Of a stretch of DNA of 25,356 nt, positions 1 to 7,305 are shown one piece after another. The stretch spans positions 1 through 25,356 of the forward strand of contig CAZVKB010000029.1 in NCBI GenBank assembly GCA_964627505.1, in the 5' to 3' direction. The translations under genes were made by a program, and so were the position numbers. Source of the stretch: JACJWR01 sp964627505 (GTDB lineage: Bacteria > Actinomycetota > Actinomycetes > S36-B12 > UBA10799). Numbering within the stretch: position 1 is the stretch's first letter; each line of letters opens with the position of its first letter. The notes below the pieces were generated by a model. It saw only the letters and a program-made list of their open reading frames with translations, ran no database searches and was not told the origin of the DNA.

Positions 1-51
1 CAGGCAGCCACATCGTTGCAGCCCCTGAGCAAGGCGGACACCGATGGGTGA
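1..51 (+). CDS. Possible 3' end of an upstream gene (partial)
   Basis: Frame 1 is open from the window edge and reads QAATSLQPLSKADTDG before a TGA at 49-51. It would overlap the murJ start by 8 bp, an arrangement typical of tightly coupled operons. In mycobacteria the gene just upstream of murJ encodes a large exported protein with a short cytoplasmic tail, and this could be the tail of its counterpart. Only 16 residues are visible, so identity is not established and frame 3 is also open here. Confidence 0.35.
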   Translation, partial: QAATSLQPLSKADTDG

Positions 52-1804
52 TCACACGCTGGGCAGCCCACCCGAAGACGGTCCTGGGGAGGCGATTGAC
101 CGACCCACGGCGGCCGAGGCCGAACCGGGCATGCTCAAAAGCAGTGCCGTGATGGCCGTCGGCACAATCCTCTCCCGGGTGACGGGCTTGGCCCGGGACA
201 TCGCGATGGTGGCGGCCATCGGGTTCGGTACCTTGGCCGACGCCTATTCGTTGGGCAACACCTTGCCCAATATCATCTACATCCTGATCGTCGGCGGTGC
301 CCTCAATGCCGTTTTCGTGCCGCAACTGGTGCGCCACCTCACCGACGATGCCGACCGTGGTGACGGCTATGCCAACCGCCTACTGACCCTCACGGGGCTC
401 ATCCTGCTGGGCTTGTCTGTGGTATCGGTGCTGGCGGCACCGTGGATCGTGCGCCTGTATGCACCGAGCAACTATTCCCAAGAAGACCTCGATGTTGCCA
501 TCGCCTTCGCAAGGTTCTGCCTGCCCCAGATCTTCTTCTACGGCATGTACACCATGCTTTCCCAGGTACTCAACTCCCGCGGACACTTCGCCATGCCGAT
601 GTTCGCGCCCATCGTCAACAACATCCTGGTGATTGGCATGGCTGTCGGATTCATCTTCGTGGTGGGCGACGTCGCCACCATCGACTCCATCACCACCGCC
701 CAAATCACCTGGCTCGGAGTGGGGACCACGCTGGGGGTGGTGCTGCAGGCGCTGGTCCTGGTGCCGGTACTGGGACGGGTCGGGTATCGATTCCGGCCGA
801 AGTTCAACTACCGCGGCTACGGACTGACCAAAACCGGTGTGCTGGCCGGTTGGACCATTGGCTTGGTGCTGGTCAATCAGATCGGTTTCGTCGTCACCAC
901 CAGATTGGCGACTGCAGCAAACGTCAACGCGAGCACGTTAGGCGTGGTGGAACAAGGATTGACCACCTACCAGAAGGCCTATCTGGTGTTTATGCTGCCG
1001 CAATCGGTGATCACCGTGTCGTTGGTGACAGCGCTGTTACCGCGGTTAAGTCGGTCAGCCTCCCATGACCGCATCGACGAAGTGTCCGCTGGTCTGGCCA
1101 ACGGGGCCCGGTTGATCTCGGCGCTGATCATCCCGGCTGCCGCCGTGCTGGTCGTGTTCGGCGCAGTGATCACCTCGCTGGTCTTCAACGTCGGTGCGGG
1201 TTCCGGTGCAGCAGCCACCTACACCGGCATCGTCGTGTCGGCATTTGCGTTGGGCTTGTTGCCGTTCGCCTTGTTCTACCTGCTGTTGCGGGGCTGGTAC
1301 TCGTTGGAGGACACGCGCACCCCGTTTTTTGCCACCATCATCTTCAACATCATTCTCATGGCATTCACGCTGCCCATGTACTACGCCGCAGGTGCAGCCT
1401 GGAAGATCACCAGTCTGGCGCTGGCCTACTCGGCCGCCTACTGGGTCACGCTGTTCATCACGTGGTGGTTGCTCGCCACAAAGTTGGGCGGCCTGCATAC
1501 CCGCACCACATCATCGGCGATCGGCCGGATGCTGCTGGCCGGCGTGGCCGCGGGAGGCCTGGGTTTCTTGGCCCTGCAGGGTTTGCGAATGGCCTACACC
1601 GCCAACACCGGCGTGGCCCTCGACGCCGGGCTATCCGGCTATCCGTTGCTTGCGATCATTGCCCTGGTGCTCGCGGGTGGCGTGTTGACCGTCAGTTATG
1701 TGGGAATGTGCCGGGTTCTGAAAGTCTCCGAAATCAACGACGTGGTGCACCTGATGGGTGGTCGCGTGCCTGGGCTACGTCGATTCTCCCGCTCCGACCA
1801 CTAG
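44..1804 (+). CDS. murJ: MurJ/MviN lipid II flippase
   Basis: Membrane flippase that moves lipid II, the undecaprenyl-linked peptidoglycan precursor, across the cytoplasmic membrane. The 586-residue product has a polar N-terminal tail of about 30 residues, then many hydrophobic segments consistent with the 14-helix MOP-superfamily fold. The family hallmark is at residues 44-52 (SRVTGLARD), with R45 and R51 matching the essential arginines of TM1, followed by an ADA motif at 65-67 (D66) and GGALNAVFVPQ at 84-94. A purine-rich AAGGCGG lies upstream of the ATG. The next gene starts 9 bp after the stop and encodes a pseudokinase; in Mycobacterium tuberculosis the same two modules are one protein (Rv3910). 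Membership in the family is certain; the flippase role is from family knowledge. Confidence 0.95.
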   Translation: MGDHTLGSPPEDGPGEAIDRPTAAEAEPGMLKSSAVMAVGTILSRVTGLARDIAMVAAIGFGTLADAYSLGNTLPNIIYILIVGGALNAVFVPQLVRHLTDDADRGDGYANRLLTLTGLILLGLSVVSVLAAPWIVRLYAPSNYSQEDLDVAIAFARFCLPQIFFYGMYTMLSQVLNSRGHFAMPMFAPIVNNILVIGMAVGFIFVVGDVATIDSITTAQITWLGVGTTLGVVLQALVLVPVLGRVGYRFRPKFNYRGYGLTKTGVLAGWTIGLVLVNQIGFVVTTRLATAANVNASTLGVVEQGLTTYQKAYLVFMLPQSVITVSLVTALLPRLSRSASHDRIDEVSAGLANGARLISALIIPAAAVLVVFGAVITSLVFNVGAGSGAAATYTGIVVSAFALGLLPFALFYLLLRGWYSLEDTRTPFFATIIFNIILMAFTLPMYYAAGAAWKITSLALAYSAAYWVTLFITWWLLATKLGGLHTRTTSSAIGRMLLAGVAAGGLGFLALQGLRMAYTANTGVALDAGLSGYPLLAIIALVLAGGVLTVSYVGMCRVLKVSEINDVVHLMGGRVPGLRRFSRSDH

Positions 1805-1813
1805 GATGTGCCC

Positions 1814-3271
1814 ATGCCCAGCGTGTTGCCGCCCCTTGCTGTCGGCACGGTGCTGGGCAGTCGGTATCGCCTTGAGGATGTGATCGTCGACGGTCAGCAG
1901 CGTGCTACCTGGCGCGGATTCGACCAACGGCTGAACCGGCGGGTGAGCGTGCGACTGCTGGCAGGGGACGATCCAGACGCCGGTGCAGTCACCGCCGCCG
2001 CCCACCGGGCAGCGCAAGTTGAGGGTCGCCACCTGGTGCCGGTCCTCGATCTGATTACCACCGCTGAGTTCATCGCGGTGATTTCGGACTGGACCGACTG
2101 GCCCACCATCGGATACCTCATCGGCGACCGACTGGATCCGCACGCTGCGGTCGATGTTGCGCGCCAGGTGTGCTCTGCCCTGGCTGTGTTGGCCGACCAC
2201 GGGATCGCCCACGGTCGGTTGCGTCCGGACAACATTCACATGGATGGTCATGGGCAAGTACGGCTGCGCGGTCAGCAAGTGGATGCCGCGCTGCGGGGTT
2301 TGACATCGGATCAGGATGTCCTGCGGCGCAACGATGCATTGGGCGCGCTCGCAGTGCTCTACCTGGCACTCACGGGGGTCTGGCCAGAAGCCGGCAATGG
2401 CGTGACCCACGATTTCGCCCCTTCCCAACCGCCGCTGCTCACCCCACCGTCGCGCCTTGTGGCGGGCATCCCAGCGGTGTTTGACGCCTTACTGGTGAAC
2501 GGTTTCCGCAAGGCACACGACGGCGAGTTGGACATCCCAGGCATCATGTCGGCCCTCGCCGTAGCCCAAGACAGCTTGGCGGAGCCGACACCGAAACGAG
2601 TTGGACCTGCTGTGACCATGGTCTTCGCCGGCCGCGCCATGCTCGTGGTGGTGGTTGGACTGGCGATCGCCGCACTCGCCGCCGCTGGCATTACCCAAGC
2701 CAGCCAGGAACGCTCGAGCGCTCCGGAGCGAATCGCCATCGCCACCGATGATGGTGTGGTTTCGGCCACCACCGAAAAATCGGTGCCGGTCGGCCCTACG
2801 GAAACTGTGCTGCCGATCGCGCGCATGACCACCCTGGACCCGGACGGCGATGGTTCGGAGTACCCCCACCTGCTGTCAAACATCATCGACGACGACGCCG
2901 GCTCAGCGTGGACATCGAAGCCGTACTTCACCGAGGATGTCGGCGGCAAACGCGGCGTGGGCGTGGTCTTTGACCTCGGGGAAAACCAACCGGTGTCCGC
3001 CCTGGAATTGGATCTGATCGGCACTTCCACGGACTTCACGGTGGCCGTGGGTCCAGATCCGAATGGCGAGTTTGAGGATTTCCTGCCGGTGGCGCAGGTG
3101 AATGGGGCCGGTCAGACGGTATTTGTCCGGCTGCCCCGGGTGGCCGAGTCGCGTGCGGTGCTGGTGTGGTTTACCCACCTTTCGCCCGTGTCCACCTCAG
3201 CGTGGGATGACTCCGGCTACCGGGCAGGCATCCGCCACGCCACACTCTACGGCCGAACTGAGGGCGGATGA
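1814..3271 (+). CDS. Membrane-anchored pseudokinase with extracellular discoidin-like domain
   Basis: This matches the C-terminal part of the mycobacterial MurJ fusion protein. Residues about 10-250 form a protein-kinase-like domain without catalytic features: the glycine loop is absent, the VAVK lysine is replaced (VSVRL, residues 45-49), the HRD loop is HGRLRPDN (133-140) and no DFG is present where expected. A single transmembrane segment follows at about 271-294. The outer part (about 345-480) has a beta-rich pattern like F5/8C-type carbohydrate-binding modules (YPHLLSNIIDDDAGSAW). In mycobacteria the pseudokinase domain binds the FHA protein FhaA after phosphorylation and restrains wall synthesis; a similar role here is inference. 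Start: ATG 1814 is preferred over GTG 1808 because TAGGA at 1802-1806 sits 7 nt before the ATG. It ends 3 bp before the sigma-factor gene. Confidence 0.8.
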   Translation: MPSVLPPLAVGTVLGSRYRLEDVIVDGQQRATWRGFDQRLNRRVSVRLLAGDDPDAGAVTAAAHRAAQVEGRHLVPVLDLITTAEFIAVISDWTDWPTIGYLIGDRLDPHAAVDVARQVCSALAVLADHGIAHGRLRPDNIHMDGHGQVRLRGQQVDAALRGLTSDQDVLRRNDALGALAVLYLALTGVWPEAGNGVTHDFAPSQPPLLTPPSRLVAGIPAVFDALLVNGFRKAHDGELDIPGIMSALAVAQDSLAEPTPKRVGPAVTMVFAGRAMLVVVVGLAIAALAAAGITQASQERSSAPERIAIATDDGVVSATTEKSVPVGPTETVLPIARMTTLDPDGDGSEYPHLLSNIIDDDAGSAWTSKPYFTEDVGGKRGVGVVFDLGENQPVSALELDLIGTSTDFTVAVGPDPNGEFEDFLPVAQVNGAGQTVFVRLPRVAESRAVLVWFTHLSPVSTSAWDDSGYRAGIRHATLYGRTEGG

Positions 3272-3274
3272 ACC

Positions 3275-3922
3275 GTGAGCGACCTCCGCTCCGACGCTGA
3301 ACTGCTCGCCGCCCATGTGGCGGGTGATCCGGACGCTTTCGGGGTCCTATTCGAACGCCACCGGGACCGCTTGTGGGCGGTGGCGTTGCGCACCACACAC
3401 GATCCGGAGGAGGCCGCCGATGGGCTCCAGGACGCTCTCATCAGTGCCTATCGCAATGCCGGGGCATTTCGTGGGGAAGCTGCAGTCACCACCTGGCTGC
3501 ACCGGATCGTAGTCAATGCGTGCCTGGATCGACTGCGTCGACGGCGAGCGCGCCCGACATCGCCGTTGCCGGAAGAGAACCCGGAGTCCGGCGCCAACAC
3601 TCTGGCTGACCCGGCCGATCCGCTTGGTGCCCTCGAGGTGTCGATGGCAGTGTCCGCTGCGCTGGCAAATCTGGGCCCGGACCAGAGGTTGGCGCTCACC
3701 CTCGTGGACATCCAGGGATTCCGAGTCGATGAAGCCGCGGACATCCTTGGTGTTCCCAGTGGCACGATCAAGAGCCGATGCGCCCGCGGACGGGCCAAAC
3801 TCGCCGTCGAACTCGCCCATCTGCGTCCGACGGTCGCTCCAGCCGAACCGGCAGGGAACCCCGAAGGACCGCCATCCGTCCCACTCCCGCGGCCGATTCA
3901 GGGAGGTGACGACCGCTCATGA
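3275..3922 (+). CDS. sigM: ECF RNA polymerase sigma factor, SigM-like
   Basis: Extracytoplasmic-function sigma factor of 215 residues. Sigma-2 spans about 22-92 (AFGVLFERHRDRLWAVA, DPEEAADGLQDALISAYR, FRGEAAVTTWLHRIVVNAC) and sigma-4 about 123-182 (LGPDQRLALTLVDIQGFRVDEAA, then VPSGTIKSRCARGRAKL as the -35 recognition helix). A proline-rich tail of about 30 residues follows. GTG 3275 is the start, with a GAGGGCGGA purine tract just upstream and the previous stop 3 bp away. The anti-sigma gene overlaps its stop by 4 bp (ATGA), giving translational coupling. The locus position next to murJ, trxB and trxA equals that of mycobacterial sigM (Rv3911). Targets cannot be inferred from this window. 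Confidence 0.88.
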   Translation: MSDLRSDAELLAAHVAGDPDAFGVLFERHRDRLWAVALRTTHDPEEAADGLQDALISAYRNAGAFRGEAAVTTWLHRIVVNACLDRLRRRRARPTSPLPEENPESGANTLADPADPLGALEVSMAVSAALANLGPDQRLALTLVDIQGFRVDEAADILGVPSGTIKSRCARGRAKLAVELAHLRPTVAPAEPAGNPEGPPSVPLPRPIQGGDDRS

Positions 3923-4608
3923 CAGACGTGGTCGATCCTGCTGATGATTCCTGGGTGAGCGCCCTGCTGGCGGAGAGTGCCGAACCCGCCATGCCGAAAT
4001 CGGTCGCGGTGCGTATGCGCCAGGTGATCGCCCAGGAGCGTGCGGCCCGGATTGCCGCGGCCGAGTCGGCGGCAATTTCTGAGTTGGCCGATCAGCGACG
4101 GGCACGACGGCCCATGTGGCCATGGGCTATAGCTGGTGGTTTCGCGGCCGCGGCAGCGGTGGCTGCGGTATTCGTGGCTCAGCCCTTCACCGCCTCGCCA
4201 CCGGCCAATCCCACCCAGGCTGCCGGTGGGCAGACCACAGTTGTCCCCATCAGCAGTGGCAGTCAATACACCGCCAGCAATGTGACTGAACTCGTGCCGG
4301 CGCATTTGGTTGCCACCACCGCTGCGGAAACGGCCCCGATGGCCGCTCGACAGTCAACATTTCTGGCTACCGCGGACGGCGTGAACGACTGTCTGGCTGG
4401 TCTGGGCACCAACAGCGCCCACTTGCGCATGATTGACCTGGCCAGCTACGAAAATCTACCTGTGGCGGTGCTGGCATTCCTCGACAACGATGCCGACCGC
4501 ACCGCCGATGTGGTGGTAGTGGGGGTGCGCTGCAACCGGACTGATCCGCAAATCCGGCTGCGCGGAGTTGCCAGAATCACACCTGCGCCGCAGACAGCTG
4601 GGGAATAG
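3919..4608 (+). CDS. Membrane anti-sigma factor (RsmA-like)
   Basis: 229-residue single-pass protein, predicted to hold the adjacent SigM-like factor inactive at the membrane. Residues 1-65 are a charged, alanine-rich cytoplasmic region, a transmembrane helix lies at about 67-88 (WPWAIAGGFAAAAAVAAVFV) and the rest is a mostly polar extracytoplasmic domain that ends in a compact segment (DGVNDCLAGLG, then ASYENLPVAVLAFLDN, VVVGVRC). Two cysteines, in NDCL and VRCN, may form a disulfide. I do not see a clear zinc-binding HxxxCxxC motif in the N-terminal region, so this is not a ZAS-type anti-sigma factor. The assignment rests on the ATGA overlap with the sigma gene, the topology and the conserved position (Rv3912 in M. 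tuberculosis). Confidence 0.7.
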   Translation: MTDVVDPADDSWVSALLAESAEPAMPKSVAVRMRQVIAQERAARIAAAESAAISELADQRRARRPMWPWAIAGGFAAAAAVAAVFVAQPFTASPPANPTQAAGGQTTVVPISSGSQYTASNVTELVPAHLVATTAAETAPMAARQSTFLATADGVNDCLAGLGTNSAHLRMIDLASYENLPVAVLAFLDNDADRTADVVVVGVRCNRTDPQIRLRGVARITPAPQTAGE

Positions 4609-4666
4609 CCGTCCCCGTAGACTCGTTCTGGTCTCATCCTTCCTCTCATACCCCTGGGGGTACCCT

Positions 4667-5602
4667 GTGTCTGCCGACGTTCGCAACGTCATCATCATCG
4701 GTTCCGGACCTGCTGGATATACCGCTGCCGTCTACGCCGCCCGCGCGCAACTCACGCCGCTGCTGATTGAGGGCGCCGTGACCGCCGGCGGAGCCCTGAT
4801 GAACACCACTGAAGTGGAGAACTTTCCCGGATTTCCTGAGGGCATCCAGGGCCCCGAACTGATGACCAAGATTCGCGAGCAAGCCGAAAAGTTCGGCACC
4901 GAGATCGTCACCGACGACGTAGTCTCGGTGGACTTGGACGGCGATGTGAAGACCGTTGTGGACGGTGCCGGAAACACCTACCGCGCTCGCAGCATCATCA
5001 TCGCCACCGGCTCGGGTTACCGTGAACTTGGTATCCCCGCAGAAAAGCGCTTGTCCGGCCATGGGGTGTCCTGGTGCGCCACCTGCGACGGCTTCTTCTT
5101 CCGCGGCAAGGACATTGTGGTGGTCGGAGGCGGTGACTCAGCCATGGAAGAGGCCACCTTCCTCACCCGCTTCGCCAGCAAGGTGACGATCGTGCATCGT
5201 CGCGATGAATTCCGGGCCAGCAAGATCATGACCGAGCGCGCCCTCGCCAACCCCAAGATCGAAGTGGCGTGGAACTCAGTGGTGGTCGACTTGCTAGGTG
5301 AGGATTCCCTCACCGGGGTCGTGCTCAAGGACGTGCACACCGGTGCTGAGCGCACGCTTCCCGCCTCCGGCGTGTTCATCGCCATCGGGCACGACCCGCG
5401 GTCGGAGCTTTTCGCTGACCAACTTGACCTCGACGCTGAGGGCTATGTGCTCACCCAACCCGGCAGCACCGCCACTAGCATGTCTGGTGTGTTCGCTGCC
5501 GGTGACGTTGTGGATCACACGTATCGACAGGCCATCACCGCGGCTGGGACCGGCTGCGCAGCCGCCCTGGACTGCGAGCGCTGGCTCGCCGAACGCGACT
5601 GA
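4667..5602 (+). CDS. trxB: Thioredoxin reductase (NADPH)
   Basis: FAD flavoenzyme of 311 residues that passes electrons from NADPH to thioredoxin in the cytoplasm. The FAD-binding Rossmann motif is GSGPAG (12-17), the redox-active pair is in CATC (C137, C140), and the NADPH-binding motif GGGDSAMEEA begins at about 154. The C-terminal FAD motif is AAGDVVDHTYRQAITAAGTG. The open frame extends upstream to 4568 and into the anti-sigma gene, but that extension is not conserved in character; homologues begin a few residues before the first beta-strand, so GTG 4667 (VSADVRNVIIIGSGPAG) is chosen, with a G-rich tract at 4656-4660 as weak ribosome-binding site. Its partner thioredoxin follows after 69 bp. 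Confidence 0.95.
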   Translation: MSADVRNVIIIGSGPAGYTAAVYAARAQLTPLLIEGAVTAGGALMNTTEVENFPGFPEGIQGPELMTKIREQAEKFGTEIVTDDVVSVDLDGDVKTVVDGAGNTYRARSIIIATGSGYRELGIPAEKRLSGHGVSWCATCDGFFFRGKDIVVVGGGDSAMEEATFLTRFASKVTIVHRRDEFRASKIMTERALANPKIEVAWNSVVVDLLGEDSLTGVVLKDVHTGAERTLPASGVFIAIGHDPRSELFADQLDLDAEGYVLTQPGSTATSMSGVFAAGDVVDHTYRQAITAAGTGCAAALDCERWLAERD

Positions 5603-5671
5603 CCGACAGCCGAACTCCCCTCGTGACACCTGTCGCGCACGCGAGTGCTCGACCAATTCCAAGGAGACGCC

Positions 5672-5995
5672 ATGAGCGCAACGATCACAGTCACCGATGC
5701 TGACTTCGCCACAACCGTATTGGCCAACACCAAGCCCGTGCTGGTGGATTTCTGGGCCGTGTGGTGCGGGCCGTGCAAACAGGTGGCACCCATCCTGGAG
5801 CAAATTGCAGCCGAATACCCCGGGCTGGTGGTCGCCAAGCTCAACGTGGATGAAAACCCGGCCACCGCTGCGGCAGCTGGTATCACCAGCATCCCCACGC
5901 TGAACGTCTACTCCGGTGGGGAACTGGTCAAGCAGATCGTGGGGGCGCGTCCCAAGCAGAAACTGCTCGGCGAACTCACCGCCTACCTCGGCTGA
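5672..5995 (+). CDS. trxA: Thioredoxin
   Basis: 107-residue cytoplasmic thiol-disulfide oxidoreductase, substrate of the upstream reductase. The active site WCGPC is at residues 31-35 inside VDFWAVWCGPCKQVAP, and the cis-proline loop is in ITSIPTLNVY. Length and motif spacing are standard for the family. The frame is open back to 5645, but ATG 5672 has an AAGGAG at 5661-5666 with ideal spacing, so it is the start. It belongs to the trxB-trxA pair conserved at this locus; the corresponding M. tuberculosis gene is trxC. Confidence 0.95.
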   Translation: MSATITVTDADFATTVLANTKPVLVDFWAVWCGPCKQVAPILEQIAAEYPGLVVAKLNVDENPATAAAAGITSIPTLNVYSGGELVKQIVGARPKQKLLGELTAYLG

Positions 5996-6005
5996 GCCAA
6001 CCAGC

Positions 6006-7171
6006 ATGAACGTACTGCTGCGACGCGGGGCGTCAGGCCCAGCAGTCGCAGAAGTGCGCGCGCGGCTGGTCCGCCTGAACTATCTACCCACGGTTTCTGC
6101 CGGCTCGGTATTCGATTCGGCTACCGACCGGGCGGTTCGGGCATTTCAGCAAGATCGGGGCATCGACGTCGATGGCATCGTGGTCACCCGGGTTGGTCGC
6201 AAGTCCGACGACCTGCNNNNNNNNNNGACGTCGATGGCATCGTGGGGCCCAGTACGTTTCGGCATTTGGAGGAAGCCCGGTGGCGGCTTGGTGACCGAGT
6301 GCTGTGGTACTCCGCTGCGCACCCTCACATCGGTGACGATGTGGAGGACCTGCAGCGGCGGCTGTCCGATTTCGGCTTTCAGTTAGGCCGCGTGGACGGC
6401 ATATTCGGTGCCGCCACCGATGCCGCCCTGCGGGAGTTCCAGCGCAATGTGGGGATGACCGCTGATGGCACCTGTGGCTATGCCACCGTGGTGGCGCTCA
6501 AACGACTGCGCCGCTCCGTCCGCGGCGGAGTGCCGGAACGACTGTGGGATGAGCACGCCCACGCGGTCACCCGAACCGGGATCGGCGACAAGATCATCAT
6601 GATCGACCCTGGCCATGGCGGGCCGGACCCGGGTGTCTCCGGCCACGGCTTGACCGAGGCCCTGATCGCCGATGACCTGGCGCGCAGAATCGAAGGCAGG
6701 CTGGCCGCAATCGGCACCCAAGTCATCGTGACCCGTCCGCCGAGCCAGTTTGTGCAGACGGCCGTGAGCGATGCCGAACGAGCAACCATCGCAAATGATG
6801 TGCGCGCCGATTTGGTGGTCTCGCTGCACACCGACTGGCACTTGAGTACCAAAGCCCATGGAGTGGCCACCTACTACTTCGGCTCGGCTCGCACCAAGTC
6901 CGAATTGGGTGCGCGACTGGCCGAGATCATCCAGGGCAATATCACCAGTCGTACTGACTTGGTCAATTGCCATACGCAACCGAAAACTTGGGACTTGCTG
7001 CGGCTCACGCGCATGCCCACAGTACGGGTCGAAGTGGGTTACCTCTCGCACTCCGGCGACGCGGGACGCTTGGCGCAGCCACGCTTCCGGGACACGCTGG
7101 CCGAAGCGGTGGCTGCCTCCGCGGTATCCTTCTTCTCTCCCTTGGCTACCCGTTCGGCCGACGGGGAATGA
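6006..7171 (+). CDS. cwlM: CwlM-like N-acetylmuramoyl-L-alanine amidase-fold protein (interrupted by assembly gap)
   Basis: Two peptidoglycan-binding repeats followed by an Amidase_3 domain. As given, frame 3 (from ATG 6006) runs into the 10-N gap and the rest is read in frame 2. Merging the two 19-bp copies that flank the gap restores one 367-residue protein with IDVDGIVGPSTFRHLEEAR across the joint. In that numbering the repeats cover about 5-65 and 88-148, and the amidase domain about 173-355. Residues H183 (DPGHGG), E197 (LTEA), H254 (SLHTD) and E322 (VEVGYLS) match the zinc ligands and catalytic glutamate of the family. There is no signal peptide, as in mycobacterial CwlM, a cytoplasmic regulator of MurA that is regarded as catalytically dead. 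Whether this protein is an enzyme, a regulator or both is open. The start is 10 bp after the trxA stop. Confidence 0.85.
6165..6245 (+). repeat. 19-bp direct repeat flanking the N gap
   Basis: The 19-mer GACGTCGATGGCATCGTGG occurs at 6165-6183 and again at 6227-6245, 62 bp apart, one copy on each side of the gap. The 33 bp between the first copy and the Ns (6184-6216) encode residues that do not fit the peptidoglycan-binding fold. The pattern is that of two contig ends that overlap but were scaffolded instead of merged. Confidence 0.85.
6217..6226. other. Assembly gap (10 Ns)
   Basis: Ten undefined bases inside cwlM. Ten is a placeholder length, so the true distance is unknown and, given the flanking overlap, may be negative. 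Confidence 0.98.
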
Positions 7172-7241
7172 GTAACGCCACAACAAAACCCAGCCCGACA
7201 CCAATCACAACCAAACCGACGGCCTTCAATGCGGTACGCAT
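7146..7241 (-). CDS. Candidate 31-residue single-pass membrane microprotein
   Basis: Read on the minus strand from ATG 7241 to TAG 7146. The product begins MRTALKAVGLVVIGVGLGFV, continues with a few more hydrophobic residues (VALLI) and ends in a basic PRRPNG tail, so it looks like one transmembrane helix with a positive end. AAGGAG at 7252-7247 lies 5 nt before the ATG, one of the best ribosome-binding sites in the window. A TACGAT hexamer at 7271-7266 could be a -10 element; I see no convincing -35. It overlaps the 3' end of cwlM by 26 bp in antisense and diverges from the aminotransferase gene. I do not recognise a family. Short hydrophobic frames can arise by chance, but the ribosome-binding site and the fit to the otherwise empty gap favour a real gene. 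Confidence 0.55.
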   Translation of the reverse strand: MRTALKAVGLVVIGVGLGFVVALLIPRRPNG

Positions 7242-7305
7242 GTCTACTCCTTGCTTGACATTCGCATCGTAGGCCCACGATCCGCCAGCAGGCGACGGAG
7301 TTCCG

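Noticed and set aside
1814..3271. Active serine/threonine kinase
   Set aside because: The catalytic lysine, the HRD aspartate, the DFG motif and the glycine loop are all missing or altered, so it is listed as a pseudokinase.
4568..4666. Upstream extension of trxB
   Set aside because: The extra 33 residues overlap the anti-sigma gene and precede the normal start of the FAD-binding fold.
5294..6007. Long minus-strand open frame of 237 codons opposite trxB and trxA
   Set aside because: It is antisense to two clearly real genes and has no recognisable domain; GC-rich coding DNA commonly leaves such shadow frames. The same applies to the other long frames opposite gyrB, gyrA, dnaA and recF.
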